From Heligmosomoides polygyrus polygyrus (taxonomy: Eukaryota > Nematoda > Chromadorea > Rhabditida > Heligmosomidae): 64,000 bases of DNA. Of this stretch, positions 22,280 to 33,860 are shown piece after piece. Position 1 is the first letter of the stretch; every line of letters begins with the position of its first letter. The notes under the pieces were generated by a model. The model was not told the DNA's origin, ran no database searches, and saw only the letters and a list, made by a program, of their open reading frames with translations. A program made the translations under genes and the position numbers. The stretch spans positions 71,768,643 through 71,832,642 of the forward strand of contig OX377202.1 in NCBI GenBank assembly GCA_947396885.1, written 5' to 3'.

Positions 22280-22910
22280 GGAGAGTGCGCCGTGCACAAT
22301 GCACACAGAATCGAACCTAGACTCAATCGAGTGGACGAGCGCATGTCCACTGCGCTTCTATCTTCTCTTACTGGAAGATGAAAAATCCTCAAGACTATTT
22401 CGAACCGTTTGGAGAATTTTATCAGATACTTTCGGCCACCTCACTCAGGATTAGCTCCAATCTGTCCCAGCGAAACTTTGGTGTGCCCCGTGTACAATGT
22501 GTACAGAGGAACCTATCAATCGAGTGGATTCGACATCTGGTAGAGTGAGCGTTTGGGGAGTTTTACAAGAAATTTGCAGCCGTCCTAGTCTGAAATTGCT
22601 CTAAGACTGCTCAGCTAGCATTTGGAGTGCGCCGTAAACAGTGCATAAACAATCGAACCTATCAGTCGATTGGGCGCGACCGCTTGCAGAGTGAGCGTTT
22701 GGAGAATTTTATGAGAAATTTCCTGCCGTATTTCTTAGGATTTGTCCGAATCTGTCCGGCGAGTTTTTAGTGTGCGCCGTGAACAATGCATATACAATCG
22801 AGCCTATCAATCGAGTGGGGCGACTGCTTGCAAATTGCACGCGCGGAACTGTTCGGAGCACAATAACTCTCTCGAGTTCGAATTGTATCAGCTGCAACTT
22901 GTGTCTTGTA
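22280..22910. repeat. Degenerate tandem units of about 145-200 bp
   Basis: The block (A)CAATGCAxA(T/C)A..ATCGA(A/G)CCTATCAATCGA recurs near 22290, 22488, 22631 and 22779. Each is followed by GAGCGTTTGGxGA(A/G)TTTTA and a CTGTCC(C/G)GCGA stretch. Intervals are uneven (about 198, 143 and 148), so the array is old. The same units occur at 55.68-56.3 kb and, inverted, at 59.35-60.1 kb. Confidence 0.7.
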
Positions 22911-23087
22911 GGCAGTAAGACGATCTAGTAGTACACTAAAGTGGAGCGGTGTAGTTTAGGAATATGCAGTGTTACAGGGGTGCGAAAATGCAAGTGGGGC
23001 TTGTGTGACGCATTTTCTTCGATTTCGGTAGACCACTGCGGGAAGACGCTGCGAGTTAATGGCCGTAAAATGTGTGGGCAAACAGAG

Positions 23088-23962
23088 TGCTTAAGGTACT
23101 TTACGATGACATGCCCAGAACTCCTCAGCTGCTTAATTGTCTTAGTCTCAGCTGCCAGTTTAAAGCGACGCAAGATAACGGTTAGAGTTTATTGCGCTCT
23201 TATACGCCTATATTTGAGTTTTTGACAACCGTAATAGTACCGTTCTATTCATTCCGAAGAGCTCTATCGAACGGTATCAATTTAGACCGATTTCAGAAAA
23301 ATCGATTTTTTGACAATTTCGCATCGAGGACGAGAGCGCTCTAGGACGAGCCTTCGTGGACGATGACGTCATCGTAAATCGACATTTTCCAAATTAGCCA
23401 AACTTCCTCGTCCAAAATCATTTAGGGGAATCCGACGTCCGTTTTTGAAAATTCCGCCAAATTCGATATATTTCTTTTTTTTCTGAATAATTTTCGTATG
23501 GGGGCGGGTGCCGAACACGATGCCGAAGCCCACTTGGACGATTACGGCAGTAGACTACCATACCGACAACTGAGGGTGATCGGTGATTTTGACCCGACCA
23601 CCGTTAAACGTCAGGCAACTTAGGCCCAAAACAACCCCTAGATGATTTCGGACGAGAACGTTTGGCCAATTTCGAAAATGTCGATTTCCGATGACGTCAT
23701 CGTCAGCGAAGGCTCGGCCTAGAGCGCCCTCGTCCTCGATGCGAAATTGTCAAAAAATCGATTTTTCTGAAATTGGTCTAAAATGATTCCGTTCGATAGA
23801 GTTCTTCGGGCTAAAAGAACGTATTATTTTGGGTGTCAAAAACTCAAATATGGGCGAGTAAGAGCGCTGGAAACTCTAACCGCTATCTTGCGCCGCTTTA
23901 AACTGGCAGCTGAGGCTAAGACAGTTTAGGAAGCTGGGTAGCTCTGAACGTACTTTAACCAG
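23088..23962. repeat. Inverted core of the foldback repeat
   Basis: Arms about 23088-23420 and 23650-23962 are reverse complements (CTCAGCTGCCAGTTTAAAGC, ATATTTGAGTTTTTGACA, AAAATCGATTTTT). The spacer of about 230 bp contains GTGCCGAACACGATGCCG. Each arm contains a perfect GATGACGTCATCG (23362-23374 and 23690-23702). Sequence to about 24.28 kb beyond it looks unique. Confidence 0.8.
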
Positions 23963-24289
23963 TTACGACAGCAGAAACGAAATCAGGAAAAATATAAGCT
24001 CTGTGATTGGCCATGCAACAGCTCGACAAAAGCGCTACTTGTTGGAGTCGGAATTAGCGCAGCTCAAGAACAGCCCAAGATTTTGAATTCAGCGGTGCTG
24101 AACGAAAAAATATTTGGGGCTAGCAGTCACAACATCTTTCAAACTTAACGTTTTCATAAAGAGCAGTCCAACTTTTACGAATCTTCAACACACTGCTCCC
24201 ATTTACATCTCCCTCCGTTCGGGAAGCTTTTCTTTGTACGATGTCTGTGTGGTTGCGATAAAGAACCACATTGTCTTACGTTTCTGACA

Positions 24290-24605
24290 GGGAAGGTTAC
24301 CAACTCATGATGAGCTTTTGCGATGCTACTTTGACAGAATGTATGGCCGTGTAAGCGAAGTCCAGAATGACAGTCAGTTTTTGCTGAACGCTTGAACGCG
24401 GAAAAAAGATGTATAAGAACCTGTGCGCAACAATCAGCATCCCTTATGACATCCATAAGATGTGCCTCGGTGGTGCAGTCGGCAGGAGTGCGGCCTCATA
24501 GAAGCACACCGGGGGTTTTGGAGTTTGAGCCCACGTACTGCCGATTTTTTTGCACATATTAGCTTGCTGTTATAGCGCTTTCTCATGATCACAGGAGTCA
24601 GATTT
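24290..24605 (+). mobile_element. SINE-2 copy 1
   Basis: Begins GGAAGGTTACCAACTCATG and GATGAGCTTTTGCGATGC, and carries a tRNA-like part: CGGTGGTGCAGTCGGCAGG (A-box region, about 24468) and GGAGTTTGAGCCCA (B-box region, about 24521). It ends with TTTGCACATATTAGCTTG and TCATGATCACAGGAGTCA. It faces copy 2, tail to tail. Confidence 0.7.
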
Positions 24606-24779
24606 AGACCACCAATGCTTACAACAAGCCAAGGCTGTCTACTGCCGCCTTCATATGTGACAGTTTTTCAACGATGCGTATCTGCACCATATCATTCCTC
24701 TGGAAATAAAAGGTCCTATTGCTCTTCCCTTCCAGTCAACAGCTATGGTACAAAACTACGAAACAAGAAAAACAGAGAA

Positions 24780-25127
24780 GCTTGTCACACCAGCAGCATC
24801 TTACAAAAGTCAGTGATGTGGTCATGAGAAAGCGTGATAACAACAAACTAATATGTGCAAAAATATTGATAGTGCGTGGACTCGAGCTCAAAATACCGCC
24901 GGTGTACTCCTATGAAGCTGCACTCCGGTCGAATGCGCCACAGAGGTACATCTCGCGGTATGCCATGGGGTTGATGATTGTTGTGCACACGTTTCCACCT
25001 TTTTTCCGGTCTTTAAAAAAGAGTCCAGCAAAACTAACTGTAATTCTGGGCTCCACTCGCAAGGCCCTACATCCTTCAAAAATGGCATCGCAAAAGCTCA
25101 CCATGAGTTGGGAACCTTTCCTTGTGA
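24780..25127 (-). mobile_element. SINE-2 copy 2, inverted partner
   Basis: The reverse complement reads ACAAGGAAAGGTTCCCAACT, GGTGAGCTTTTGCGATGCC, GAGTGCAGCTTCATAGGAG, TTTGCACATATTAGTTTG, then GATGCTGCTGGTGTGACAAG. It matches copy 1 throughout. Long frames here (plus 24719-25213, minus 25329-24910) are by-products of the repeat. Confidence 0.7.
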
Positions 25128-26089
25128 GAACTTCGTGCATTTCGAGCTCTCGCAGAAACACGTTGTTACAACGCTGTCCTAACAGGAGTGTCCGGAATAT
25201 TCCTAACATTTGAATCCTTTTTTTAAATACGAAACATTCTCTCCTATGATCGTAGTAGGTTCTAGGACCTCGGAAACAACTCCAACAACCAAAGGAGAAT
25301 TCTGATGGGTTAACCTCCAGCAATCGCACACCCGGATTACAACTTTAATATGGCGCATTTCTGTCAAGGTGAGGCTCGCAAAGAACAACTAACTTGTGAA
25401 TAGAGGCTAGGCAATGTGTATGTGGTCGAAACAGCGCCGAATAATCGATGTTGGATCATTGTTGAGCTTCCCTTACATTTAGTTATAATAAAATTAATTA
25501 GCTGATATAAAGGCTTGACAAGAAGATTTTGCCCTCACATAGCTTTTTTTTAATGTTCCCATATCGTCAAGAAGAGCAGAGTTAAAAAAGGGAGATAAGG
25601 CAGCTGCCAAAAGGTGGCGCTCCTCGATCCACCTTTTGAAATCGCTGGAGTAAGATCCAAAAAAAATTTTTTGGAAAATTGTAGGGTGAAGCAAGCAATT
25701 GCACAAAAACATAACACTGAACCACGAGAACCGTTTCAGGTATCATAAATGAGGCGGTTACGATAACAATTCCTGCGAGCCAATCAACCGCCTATTGCTC
25801 CATACAGCCGAACAGCCTTATCTCTTTTCGAACTTTGTAGCACTTTGACCTAAGCGTGAGACTGTGCTACGTAACTATAAAACCAGCTGAAGTGCACATC
25901 GTGGAATTTAATCATTTGCAGAACTAAATAACCGGTTTCGTAGACAGGTCTCGTTCCTAATTGTTTTTTATTCTAAAATGAAAACATCCCAACACCTGAA
26001 AGAAGTGAGCATCATCTGGTAGGCGGTTAAAAAAGTATAAATCTGTGAAGGCTGAACGTTTATGGGGGTCTTAATAATTGTTCATTTGT
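25128..26089. other. No gene seen
   Basis: AT-rich sequence between the SINE pair and the palindromic MITE; no exon-like frame. Confidence 0.4.
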
Positions 26090-26091
26090 TA

Positions 26092-27121
26092 GGTTGTCCC
26101 ATAAGTTCCCGCCGTTTTTTTTTCAACGATTCATTGCGGATTTTTGGTATCTTGCATAGTGCTATGCGCTTTCGAAAGAAAATGATTTGCTCTATCAGAG
26201 CATTTATTGCATTTTTTCATTCTGAATTTTGTCAATTTTTACGTCGTTAGGGTATAAAGTGAAAGTGGCCATCTGCGCAACTGTGCTCTCCGTTTAGGTT
26301 TGGAATTTTTGCGCAGTTTTTCATAGCATTTGGAAGGGCGAACACGTACAAAAATACGTGTTCGCCCTATTTGCACATCTGTCCTTTATTTTTTAGGTCA
26401 TCAAATTGGGACGCCCGACTTTTCCCTTCGAATTTTTACCGAGAGCACCTACTCTGGGGTGGACTTTTTTGCTTGGTGTTATATGTTGTTCGGAAGGGGG
26501 GGGGGTCTCGCTCGATAAGAGTTTGTCTCAAGTTTATTGGCTCATGCTGATTTCTGTGGAATATCAACAAAATTCCAAAAAAAAGGAAAATCATCTTCAC
26601 AAACAACTCCTTCTCTTTGTTCAGTTGTTGATATTCGGCAGAAATCAGCATGAGCCAATAAAAGCGACACAGATTCTTATTGAGCAAGACATCATCTTCT
26701 GAACGACATATAACACCAAGCAAAAAAGTTTACCCCAGAGCAGTAGCTGTAGGTAAAAATAACCCTCCTCCTTCGGACGTCCCAATTTGATGGCCTAAAA
26801 ATCAATAAAGGACAAATGAGCAAATAGGACCAACACGTATTCTTGTAGTGCAGAACGCTGTCTTCCAAATGCTATGAAAAACTGCGCAAAAATCCCAAAC
26901 CTAAGCGGAGAGAAGCGACTGCGCAGATGGCTACTTTTTCACTTTTTCGTTTTTCATTTTAATGACCTGAAGATTGACAAAGTTCAGGAAGAAAAAGAAA
27001 TGCGATACAAGGTCTGATAGAGCAAGTCATTCTCTTTCGAAAGCTTTATAGCGCTAGGCAAGACACCGCCGAGATCCGCAATGAATCTTTAAAAAAAACG
27101 GCGGAGACTTATGGGACAACC
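26092..27121. mobile_element. 1.03 kb palindromic mariner-like MITE
   Basis: Both ends carry GGTTGTCCCATAAGT as inverted termini, flanked by TA (26090-26091 and 27122-27123), the target-site signature of Tc1/mariner elements. The entire element is one imperfect palindrome of about 480-500 bp per arm: TGGCTCATGCTGATTTCTG near 26540 is mirrored at 26639-26658, and CATCAAATTGGGACG near 26400 is mirrored near 26775. The left arm holds an inner hairpin (AGGGCGAACACGTA, 26335-26365) absent from the right. No transposase remains, so it is non-autonomous. A G9 run lies near 26497. Confidence 0.85.
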
Positions 27122-27123
27122 TA

Positions 27124-27954
27124 ATAACATCTAGCACACCGCGCACACCGCGGAGATTAATTCCTCAACACCTCGGTGCTTCTGCGTAATAACGAAAAAA
27201 AAACTACTGGAACCTCCGTGATGTGTTACTCCGCTCGAAGACTACACAAACAGGGATATAAGGTATTCACTCGGTAATTTAATAGAGCACAATACGTACT
27301 GAAGGGCTAAGCGAAGCACATGGAGTACGAGGACCCTCAAAGAAAACGGATAATGACCTCGGGAACCAGACACGATAATAAAACTTGATGTTTCAGCGAC
27401 GCTCAGTCAGCAAAATAAGAATCGTGAACTCACACAAACGATAGCAGTTTCAACAGTGCCGGGAACATTCAGAAAAAGGAAGCAGCGTTTCATATAAGGA
27501 GAAACATCAGTCTTCTTCGTTTGTTTATTGCGCTCACTACGCTTTATTTGGTTATTCGTTGTTTTGGGCTTATTCTTCTTATATCTACAGCATGTCGTGT
27601 AGACAATATTGGATGCGTTTTGGGCAGACTTATATACATACATAGTGGTGACTATAGCTAACCAGCCGACGAGCAAGGCAGTGCTTGTCCTTCCCAGTCA
27701 ATTCTGTTGCAAATCCGCTCAGGAAGAATGTAGGCTGGCCTATGCGGGAGTCTCTTCAAGGACCTTACACGCTAAGAGTGTGCCATAATTTTTTTCGATA
27801 AACTTCTGCCAACTATTTTTTAACAAAAAATTTTTAGCGTTAAATTAAGTAAATTTGTTAAATAAAATTCTCCTTAGCTGCAGTCATGTTGACTGTATTT
27901 GGTTTGTAAAAAGCCAGGTATTTTTCTTTACTGATATTTTTCGATCTCATCTAC
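27124..27954. other. No gene supported
   Basis: AT-rich; an 89-codon minus frame at 27407-27676 lacks recognisable motifs. Confidence 0.35.
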
Positions 27955-28134
27955 ATGTCAATCTATGATTACGGCTTCATTTTTACACGAATTGTAACAA
28001 CAGCCCATCTATCATCAACAAAAATTGGGAAAAAACCGCTATGTTTCCAAAACCAAACAATATCAGGCTTTTTGAACAACAAATTTAATAATATGCCTAG
28101 TTCGTTTAGCTTGTGGAAACTCGTCAGCTTCGGG

Positions 28135-28209
28135 GAAGATCCAGAGGAAAATCCAGTGGAAGGTGAAGAAAGCTATGCTATGTACCACAGCACGGCTGGT
28201 CGTCTTTGA
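28135..28209 (+). CDS. Possible terminal exon, unknown product
   Basis: After an AG (AAACTCGTCAG, about 28129) the frame reads FGEDPEENPVEGEESYAMYH and ends in TGA at 28209. The acidic composition and codon choice look coding. The frame remains open leftwards to 27955, but that part looks like AT-rich non-coding DNA. Upstream exons are not identified. A possible AATAAA lies near 28431. Confidence 0.25.
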   Translation, partial: EDPEENPVEGEESYAMYHSTAGRL

Positions 28210-31200
28210 GCGTTTTTATTTGTCCTGTCAGAACTTTTCACAAACACTGCGCTCGCGAAGTAGACTTTTACAGCCCAACACTCTTCTATGCTACCATAGC
28301 TGTTAGAAAACTACAGAAAGTTCTTTGCTAGCGTTCGTATTTAGAAGGTATTTATGAATTCTGCCTGTTTTGCAGAATGATTTCTTTTGCCTCAGTAGGT
28401 CCTGCTCTTACTCCAGACGACAGCAGGGAAATAAATAAACAGTGTTGACCAAATTTTAATCGTACCGAACTCCATTTTATTCCTCTTCGTATGGCTACGG
28501 GTGTTTGCCACTCGCGTAACGTAGATTACAATTGTTAGGGTTTTTGTGCTCCGTAATCCAAAAGAAGTGCCTAATGAATACGCGTATTTAACAGGGCGCT
28601 TCTTGCTCTATATCAACGAAGGTCCACCTTGTCTTTACCCTTCCTGATTCCTTAAAATAGAATTCTTCATTGTCTGTCACTCTTTTACAACTTTGGAGTA
28701 GCTGACTATGCTTTTCTTCTTGAAGCTCAAACAGTACAGTACGCTTGTCTAAGGTTCGAAGGTGCTTTCGGTTTCTCAGTTTTTTCACAATTTTGTAGAG
28801 CACATTTTAGAATGATAAACGTAAAGCAGACGGAAAATCTATAAACATAGAGTAAATTTCATGACAGGGTAGGACATGCACCTCCAAAGAATTACCTTTT
28901 TCGTAGAACTTTTCCAAGAAATCTGCATACAGTAGACTTCATGTGAAGTACGTGTCAGTTTTTGGACTAACCTCACTTATAAGAACTGACGACGAGTGCA
29001 CATCGGCTTCTTCTCGTTTTTTTATTTAATCCACTTGCATTCACATACATATGTCCACTGCCTCATGTGCACACTTACACAATGCGCTTCTCCCAAAGAA
29101 AACTGTCAAGAGAGTCCTCGAAAAAGACGAAACGGTTAAGCAAAATGGTGAACACGCACAGCTCGAAATTTAATTAAGGCGAAGCAGTGACGGTAGTAGC
29201 AGCCATGCTCTGTCAGTCAGACGAGGCTCTACGATGCCTTAACGTAGTCCTGTAATCGTCGCCTGACTCTGCACGAGGAGTCCGTCCGACTTTCCGGAAA
29301 ACATGCGGGGAGAGGGAAGGAGCCTTTCTCAACCCTTGCTTTGTTTCTACACTAATTTTATCGTATTATTTGTGTTTCAAAGCGTTTTCTTTACGTTTTC
29401 TGTGCACTTTCAACCCCGCTCATGAAGTGAATACCACAAAAAAGCCATAGAAAGATTCACTGGTTGAGAAGTAGGAACAGTTAATATATAGTATTTAAGC
29501 GCGAGAAATGGTCTAGGAAGCCTAAAAAATACGAAACGACTGCGTAGAAAGGTGAGGACGCACTCAAATAAAATTGTCAAGGAGTACAAAAATGCCAATA
29601 CACCTTGGAATAGGCAGATAACATCGAATGCCTACACATTTTCACTGATTCAAGTAAGAATAGGGCTTCCTCGACATTTCAACGAGCTCATCCAAAAAAA
29701 TTATCTGAAATGGATTTCCGTGAAGAATGAGAAGTGAAATTTCACGAATTATGCTTAAAGCGCAATTCACCTTTCATGACACGCGTGATTTTCAAGTGGA
29801 TGCCGGGGATAGCGCATATTTTCAAGGCTCATTTGTATTATTTTACTCGCATTATTTGTTAGGTATAAAAAACAGTAACAAATAAAGTTTTCCGTAGACC
29901 ATCTTCTCGAAAGATTTTAGTAGACTCATTGGTTAGCACTGTACTGTTAAATGTCTGATAACTTTCCATGAATTTTTATGATGATGTCCAACGACATCGC
30001 TGGACAATGTCGTGAAAGGGCTAACAGAAATGTTTTAATTTTTTAAATTTCGTTTAAAATTTTGAAAAATAAGCCGGTATATGCGGTAAATCGGGAAATC
30101 GTTCATCGTTAAACGTTCACCCCTGCTACACGCATCCAAACGCCTCTTCCGTCTGCGCTGCCACGTGCCCGCCAATCCTCTACAAAACCTTCTAACAGTG
30201 TCCGTTCTACCAACAACGATCATAAGCTTCATAAAATTTCGAGCCTCCCATCAGGAACTCAGCAGTCGTAGTCTTACACGTATTCGACCGAGGTTCTCAC
30301 TTTTTTCAGGCCGTGTATCTGAAGTCTATCACCGATTTCGTTTTCTTACGACACGAGAACATCGTGCGTCGCAAGAAAACTCGCAAACATCGTTTCGATC
30401 TGATATTTCAATAGCCTAAAAACATACACAAGAACGCCTTTATATGTTAAAAGTCTTTGCGAAAATTTGATCGAAACTGCTCTTCCTAGATATTCGAAAA
30501 ATTGTTTGCTCACCTAATTCCCATTTGAAAGAGAGCTTATTTATTATCTTAAACCGTTTTTTAAATTTTCAAAAATGAGTTAGACAGGAGCAAGGCAATT
30601 AAAAAAACCGTCGATCATTCGCACGTCTCCCATTAATCGCGTGGAATTTCGAAGTAATAGGTTACGAATGCGCGAACTATTGGCCAATTATGGCGCAACA
30701 CACAGTCCTTATTTTGGCAACGTTTGTGGATTGTTTTAATCAAAAATAGCCATTTGGATTAGAAAATAAAGTGAAATCCAATTTATACATAGTGACAAGG
30801 TGTTCTTGGTCAAAAACATATAATTAGTCCTAGGCAAACTACACTATTCCTCGCAAGGCCATCAAAGCCAGACGAGAAAAATCATGCAGTCTTCGATCAC
30901 AGCGTTCCTTGTGGCATCATCAAAGCCCGACTTTCAATGAATCTTGTAGTGTTCACTATGAACATTCTGAGTAATTTTATGAGCTTTATGAGCCTAGAAA
31001 AGTGAAGGCTGCATTATGAAACTATTACACCAAATGCCATTTCACCATACAGGTTCCACCGTAGATTCTAACCAGTGCCAATCAGCTCTTCGAGGATTCG
31101 TGAGGAGTGTTCTGTCACCAAGTATTCAGCTGCTGGCAGTAGACTTGATGTTTTGATGTTATCGCTGTCAGAACAGACCCCGGTTTTCTAAAAGCGTGAT

Positions 31201-31615
31201 GGGCGCGCTGCAGCATAGTCGAGGAGGCGACATAAGCTTCCATCTGGGCCAGCCAAGAACCACATCCCTCCTGGGTCGGCATATTCGCACTTGTCTGACA
31301 AAGACAAACGCTGACTCGATCACCAGAGAGAAAGAAACAAGATGTTGGGATTAAAGTCTCTTGAATGTAGAAGGCAATCATTCGATCTCAAGATGCTTTT
31401 AAAGATTCTCACCCAAAAGGTGCACATAAACCCGTGCATATTTTTTCGAGGCCACCATCTGTCTAGAACAAGGAAAGGTAAGCATTGGCTATATGTGCCG
31501 GTAGCGAGGACCACAGTCAGATCAACATTCTTGACCTATAGAGGCTTGCGGGAGTTCAACTTACTTCTGGCCCAAAACAAGAATCTTATAGGATTATCTG
31601 AGCATTCGCTCGCTT
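28210..31615. other. No supported gene; one hAT-like end inside
   Basis: A 71-codon minus frame at 28588-28803 (LYKIVKKLRNRKHLRTLDKR...) is charged and exon-like but lacks an ATG and splice sites, so it is not called. The hAT-like end near 30.1 kb is listed separately. The minus frame at 31115-31381 contains VYCQQLN, faintly like mariner, but too little to call. Confidence 0.35.
30036..30125 (-). repeat. hAT-like terminal fragment
   Basis: The reverse complement begins CAGGGGTGAACGTTTAACGA, then a TTTACCG-rich AT stretch and a TTTAAACGAAATTTAAA block. The fragment at 42.3 kb shares this order. CAGGGGTG-type ends are typical of hAT elements. No second end is evident. Confidence 0.45.
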
Positions 31616-31752
31616 GATTGTTGTCCAACGTTGCGTTGCTATAAGTGTTTCCGTTCTCATTTGTTGGCGCCTTCTTAGTTCTCAAGTTCGCGTTATTAAT
31701 GTTTGTGGTGCTATTTTTTTCTTCGTTATTTGCGTGGCTACCACCACGCTGT

Positions 31753-31755
31753 GAA

Positions 31756-31810
<55 letters not shown>

Positions 31811-31813
31811 ATA
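31753..31813. repeat. (AATA)n microsatellite after a possible retroposon 3' end
   Basis: About fifteen AATA units follow GGCTACCACCACGCTGTG. Non-LTR retroelements and SINEs often end in such a tail, but the 150 bases upstream show no recognised element. Confidence 0.85.
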
Positions 31814-33605
31814 TTCAGCTGTAACTCACTGTATAGGCAAGCCGTTTCGTTCCGTTCAAAATTGTCTCCACGACCGTGAAAGTACATAGAAAAGCGAGGA
31901 TTTATTTTCATTCCTTTCTCACTTACTTTTTCAGGCTGTCATTAATTTTTAATTGAAGACAATCACACTGATTCTAAACCAATAAGAGTGTCTTTCTCAA
32001 AAAACGAAAACGCCACAAAAACAAATGATTTTCCCGGTCCCAGATTCTAGTTCGTTTCCTCATACAAGACGTTTGAGAGGCAATCACCGTTAAATCTCTC
32101 GGCTCTCCAACTGCGATACGTTCAGGTGGTAGAGGAGTTGTTATCTGATCGTTTTATTTCGTCTGGTTTCGTCTGCTTTGTCCAACTTTCTGTCCTGCTT
32201 GCACCTGTTTATGATCTTAATGACTCAGGACAGTCGCGGTTTGCATAAGGTGCGGACTCAGGTGTGTCTAGGCAAAAAATGGATCGCAGTTAATGTTTTT
32301 GAACAAGGAGCTGGTCCCTCGTTCGAAAGTCAGTTTGAAACTTCAAGGAACGTGAATACCTCAAGGGCTTTGAGAATGGTAGCGAATGTAATGACGAGGT
32401 AATTCGTCTCAAAGGGGAAAACCCTTCAATGTCTGCTGTGGCTATGGAAGGGTTTTCCCTACAGCAATGTGTTTAGACTGAGCTGTATGTGATGAAGAAA
32501 AACCTTTTTCCTCCAACCGTATGTAGGCTGCATTCCTAAGTGATAGCTACAGGGCGTTTAGTGCGAATATGCACACGTGCGCAGATAGCGGCGGGATTTA
32601 AATGAAGAGTGTCGATCTCCTTCCGACAGATTTAGAGCGACTGCAGTCTCACGCATCAGCCTGGTGCAGAACTACCAACGTAGTGATAATTTCGAGGCTG
32701 CAAGTGCATCGAGCTTGCTTCCATCGCGCTGCAGTGACCATGAACGACACCTCATGACGCGCTGTCAAGGCATCAATCAGGCGTCATATGAAAGTTCGTA
32801 ATGCAGGACGAACGAGAGAAACGGGTGTATCTGCTATCGACGAGTTCCCATTTTTTACCATTGGAGCTGTTATGACATTCCGCCGCTCAGCAAATCTTTT
32901 TTACCATATAGGGTTTATTTTAGTTTTATTTTGCTTTAGGCATACACAAATGCCTAGCATAGAGAGTGCTCGAGAACATAGATGGTGGTGAGATAAAGTG
33001 GAGTGAAGAGGCCATTAGCCATATTTACAGCAAACAACGCCTTTCACAGCAGTTCCTGACGTTTAACATTTGTTAAATCAATTGAAATTTTGACCCTCAC
33101 GTAAGAGGTCGCCGCCTTGAACAACCTCTGTAGGCTATGTTTGGACGAAGCAACTTTTCCACCGTTAGTCTGGAAGTGCAATAGTACCCGTGAACCGGGA
33201 GTTTCCTTTCTGACGACCTATTTCATTGCGATTTTTCGTTTACGTTTAGAGAGCTTTAATTTATCGTGGCAAATTCCTTTCACTATGTCACCACAGATTT
33301 TCCGCCAATACTGTTGCCAATCTACTTGAGCACTCCCTTTGTGAATGGCAGGCAAAATGGACCAAACTCCGTTCCTAGGTGCTCCTAGCAGACATGGAAC
33401 ACATATTTGTATTCAACGAAAGAGGCCGCATTACATCTCATCTCGAAGCGCTACGGGAACTGCTATGCTTCCACTGGTACTTCGCACACATAAGACCTGT
33501 TTCCAGTACTTCGAGAGCATGTGATTCCCGTCAAGAGTGATGTAATACTCTGAGCCATGCTCTGAGCTTTACAGTCAAATATTGCAAGCATAATTCACGT
33601 CTTAG
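31814..33605. other. No gene seen; short hairpin at 32.4 kb
   Basis: A 13 bp perfect hairpin, GGGAAAACCCTTC/GAAGGGTTTTCCC, lies at 32415-32459 with a 19 nt loop. Nothing else supported. Confidence 0.4.
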
Positions 33606-33607
33606 GC

Positions 33608-33860
33608 GAGTGGTGCGCAGTCGGAGGAGATCTGTCGCTGTCGCAGGCACCCGATTTCAGGATATCTCGCTTAGGCCAAACAAGCCTTCCACCACTTCGG
33701 GGTCCGTGAATTGTTCTCATTCCTGCATGGGAAGGATAAAACACTGATTGTCTATGGGTTGGCCATCAGAAATCACTTGCATAGGCGAAATACGCATATA
33801 AATTGCCTACACAACATCCCGTAGAACTAGAATGCGTGACGCATCCCTAAAAGGGGTTGA
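33608..33860 (+). mobile_element. SINE-1 copy, diverged
   Basis: Head GAGTGGTGCGCAGTCGGAGG (A-box), weakened B-box, then CAAACAAGCCTTCCACC, GGGTCCGTGAATTG, GGGAAGGATAAAACACTGAT and ACATCCCGTAGAACTAGAAT in family order. The tail is lost. Confidence 0.75.

Larger units (their letters stand above)
21977..23962. repeat. Large foldback/tandem repeat, one half plus core
   Basis: Begins with CAATACCGCTCACGCCGC and a self-complementary TTTGCGACG...CGTCGCAAA hairpin (22011-22037), as does the outer end of the 55-60 kb palindrome. It is followed by the same roughly 190 bp leader (ATGTATA(C/A)AACTTTACC ... TTATTTCCCA(G/A)GAC), the about 150 bp tandem units, and the inner inverted core. It lacks the second leader, so it is half of the architecture seen in full at 55.4-60.4 kb. 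Coding capacity is not evident. A 68-codon frame in the leader is shared with the other copy at moderate identity. Confidence 0.75.

Noticed and set aside
22114..22320. 68-residue peptide shared by 22.1, 55.5 and 60.2 kb as a conserved gene
   Set aside because: Identity between 55.5 and 60.2 kb is simply the near-identical repeat arms; the 22.1 kb copy differs at the protein level as much as at the DNA level, so no selection is evident.
24719..25329. Long overlapping frames on both strands (164 and 139 codons)
   Set aside because: They lie over the inverted SINE-2 copy 2, with no protein motif.
28588..28803. Charged minus-strand frame of 71 codons as an exon
   Set aside because: A stop lies immediately upstream, there is no ATG and no acceptor at its start; length is within chance.
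31115..31381. Mariner transposase fragment (VYCQQLN) on the minus strand
   Set aside because: Only seven residues resemble the family; neighbouring blocks are missing.
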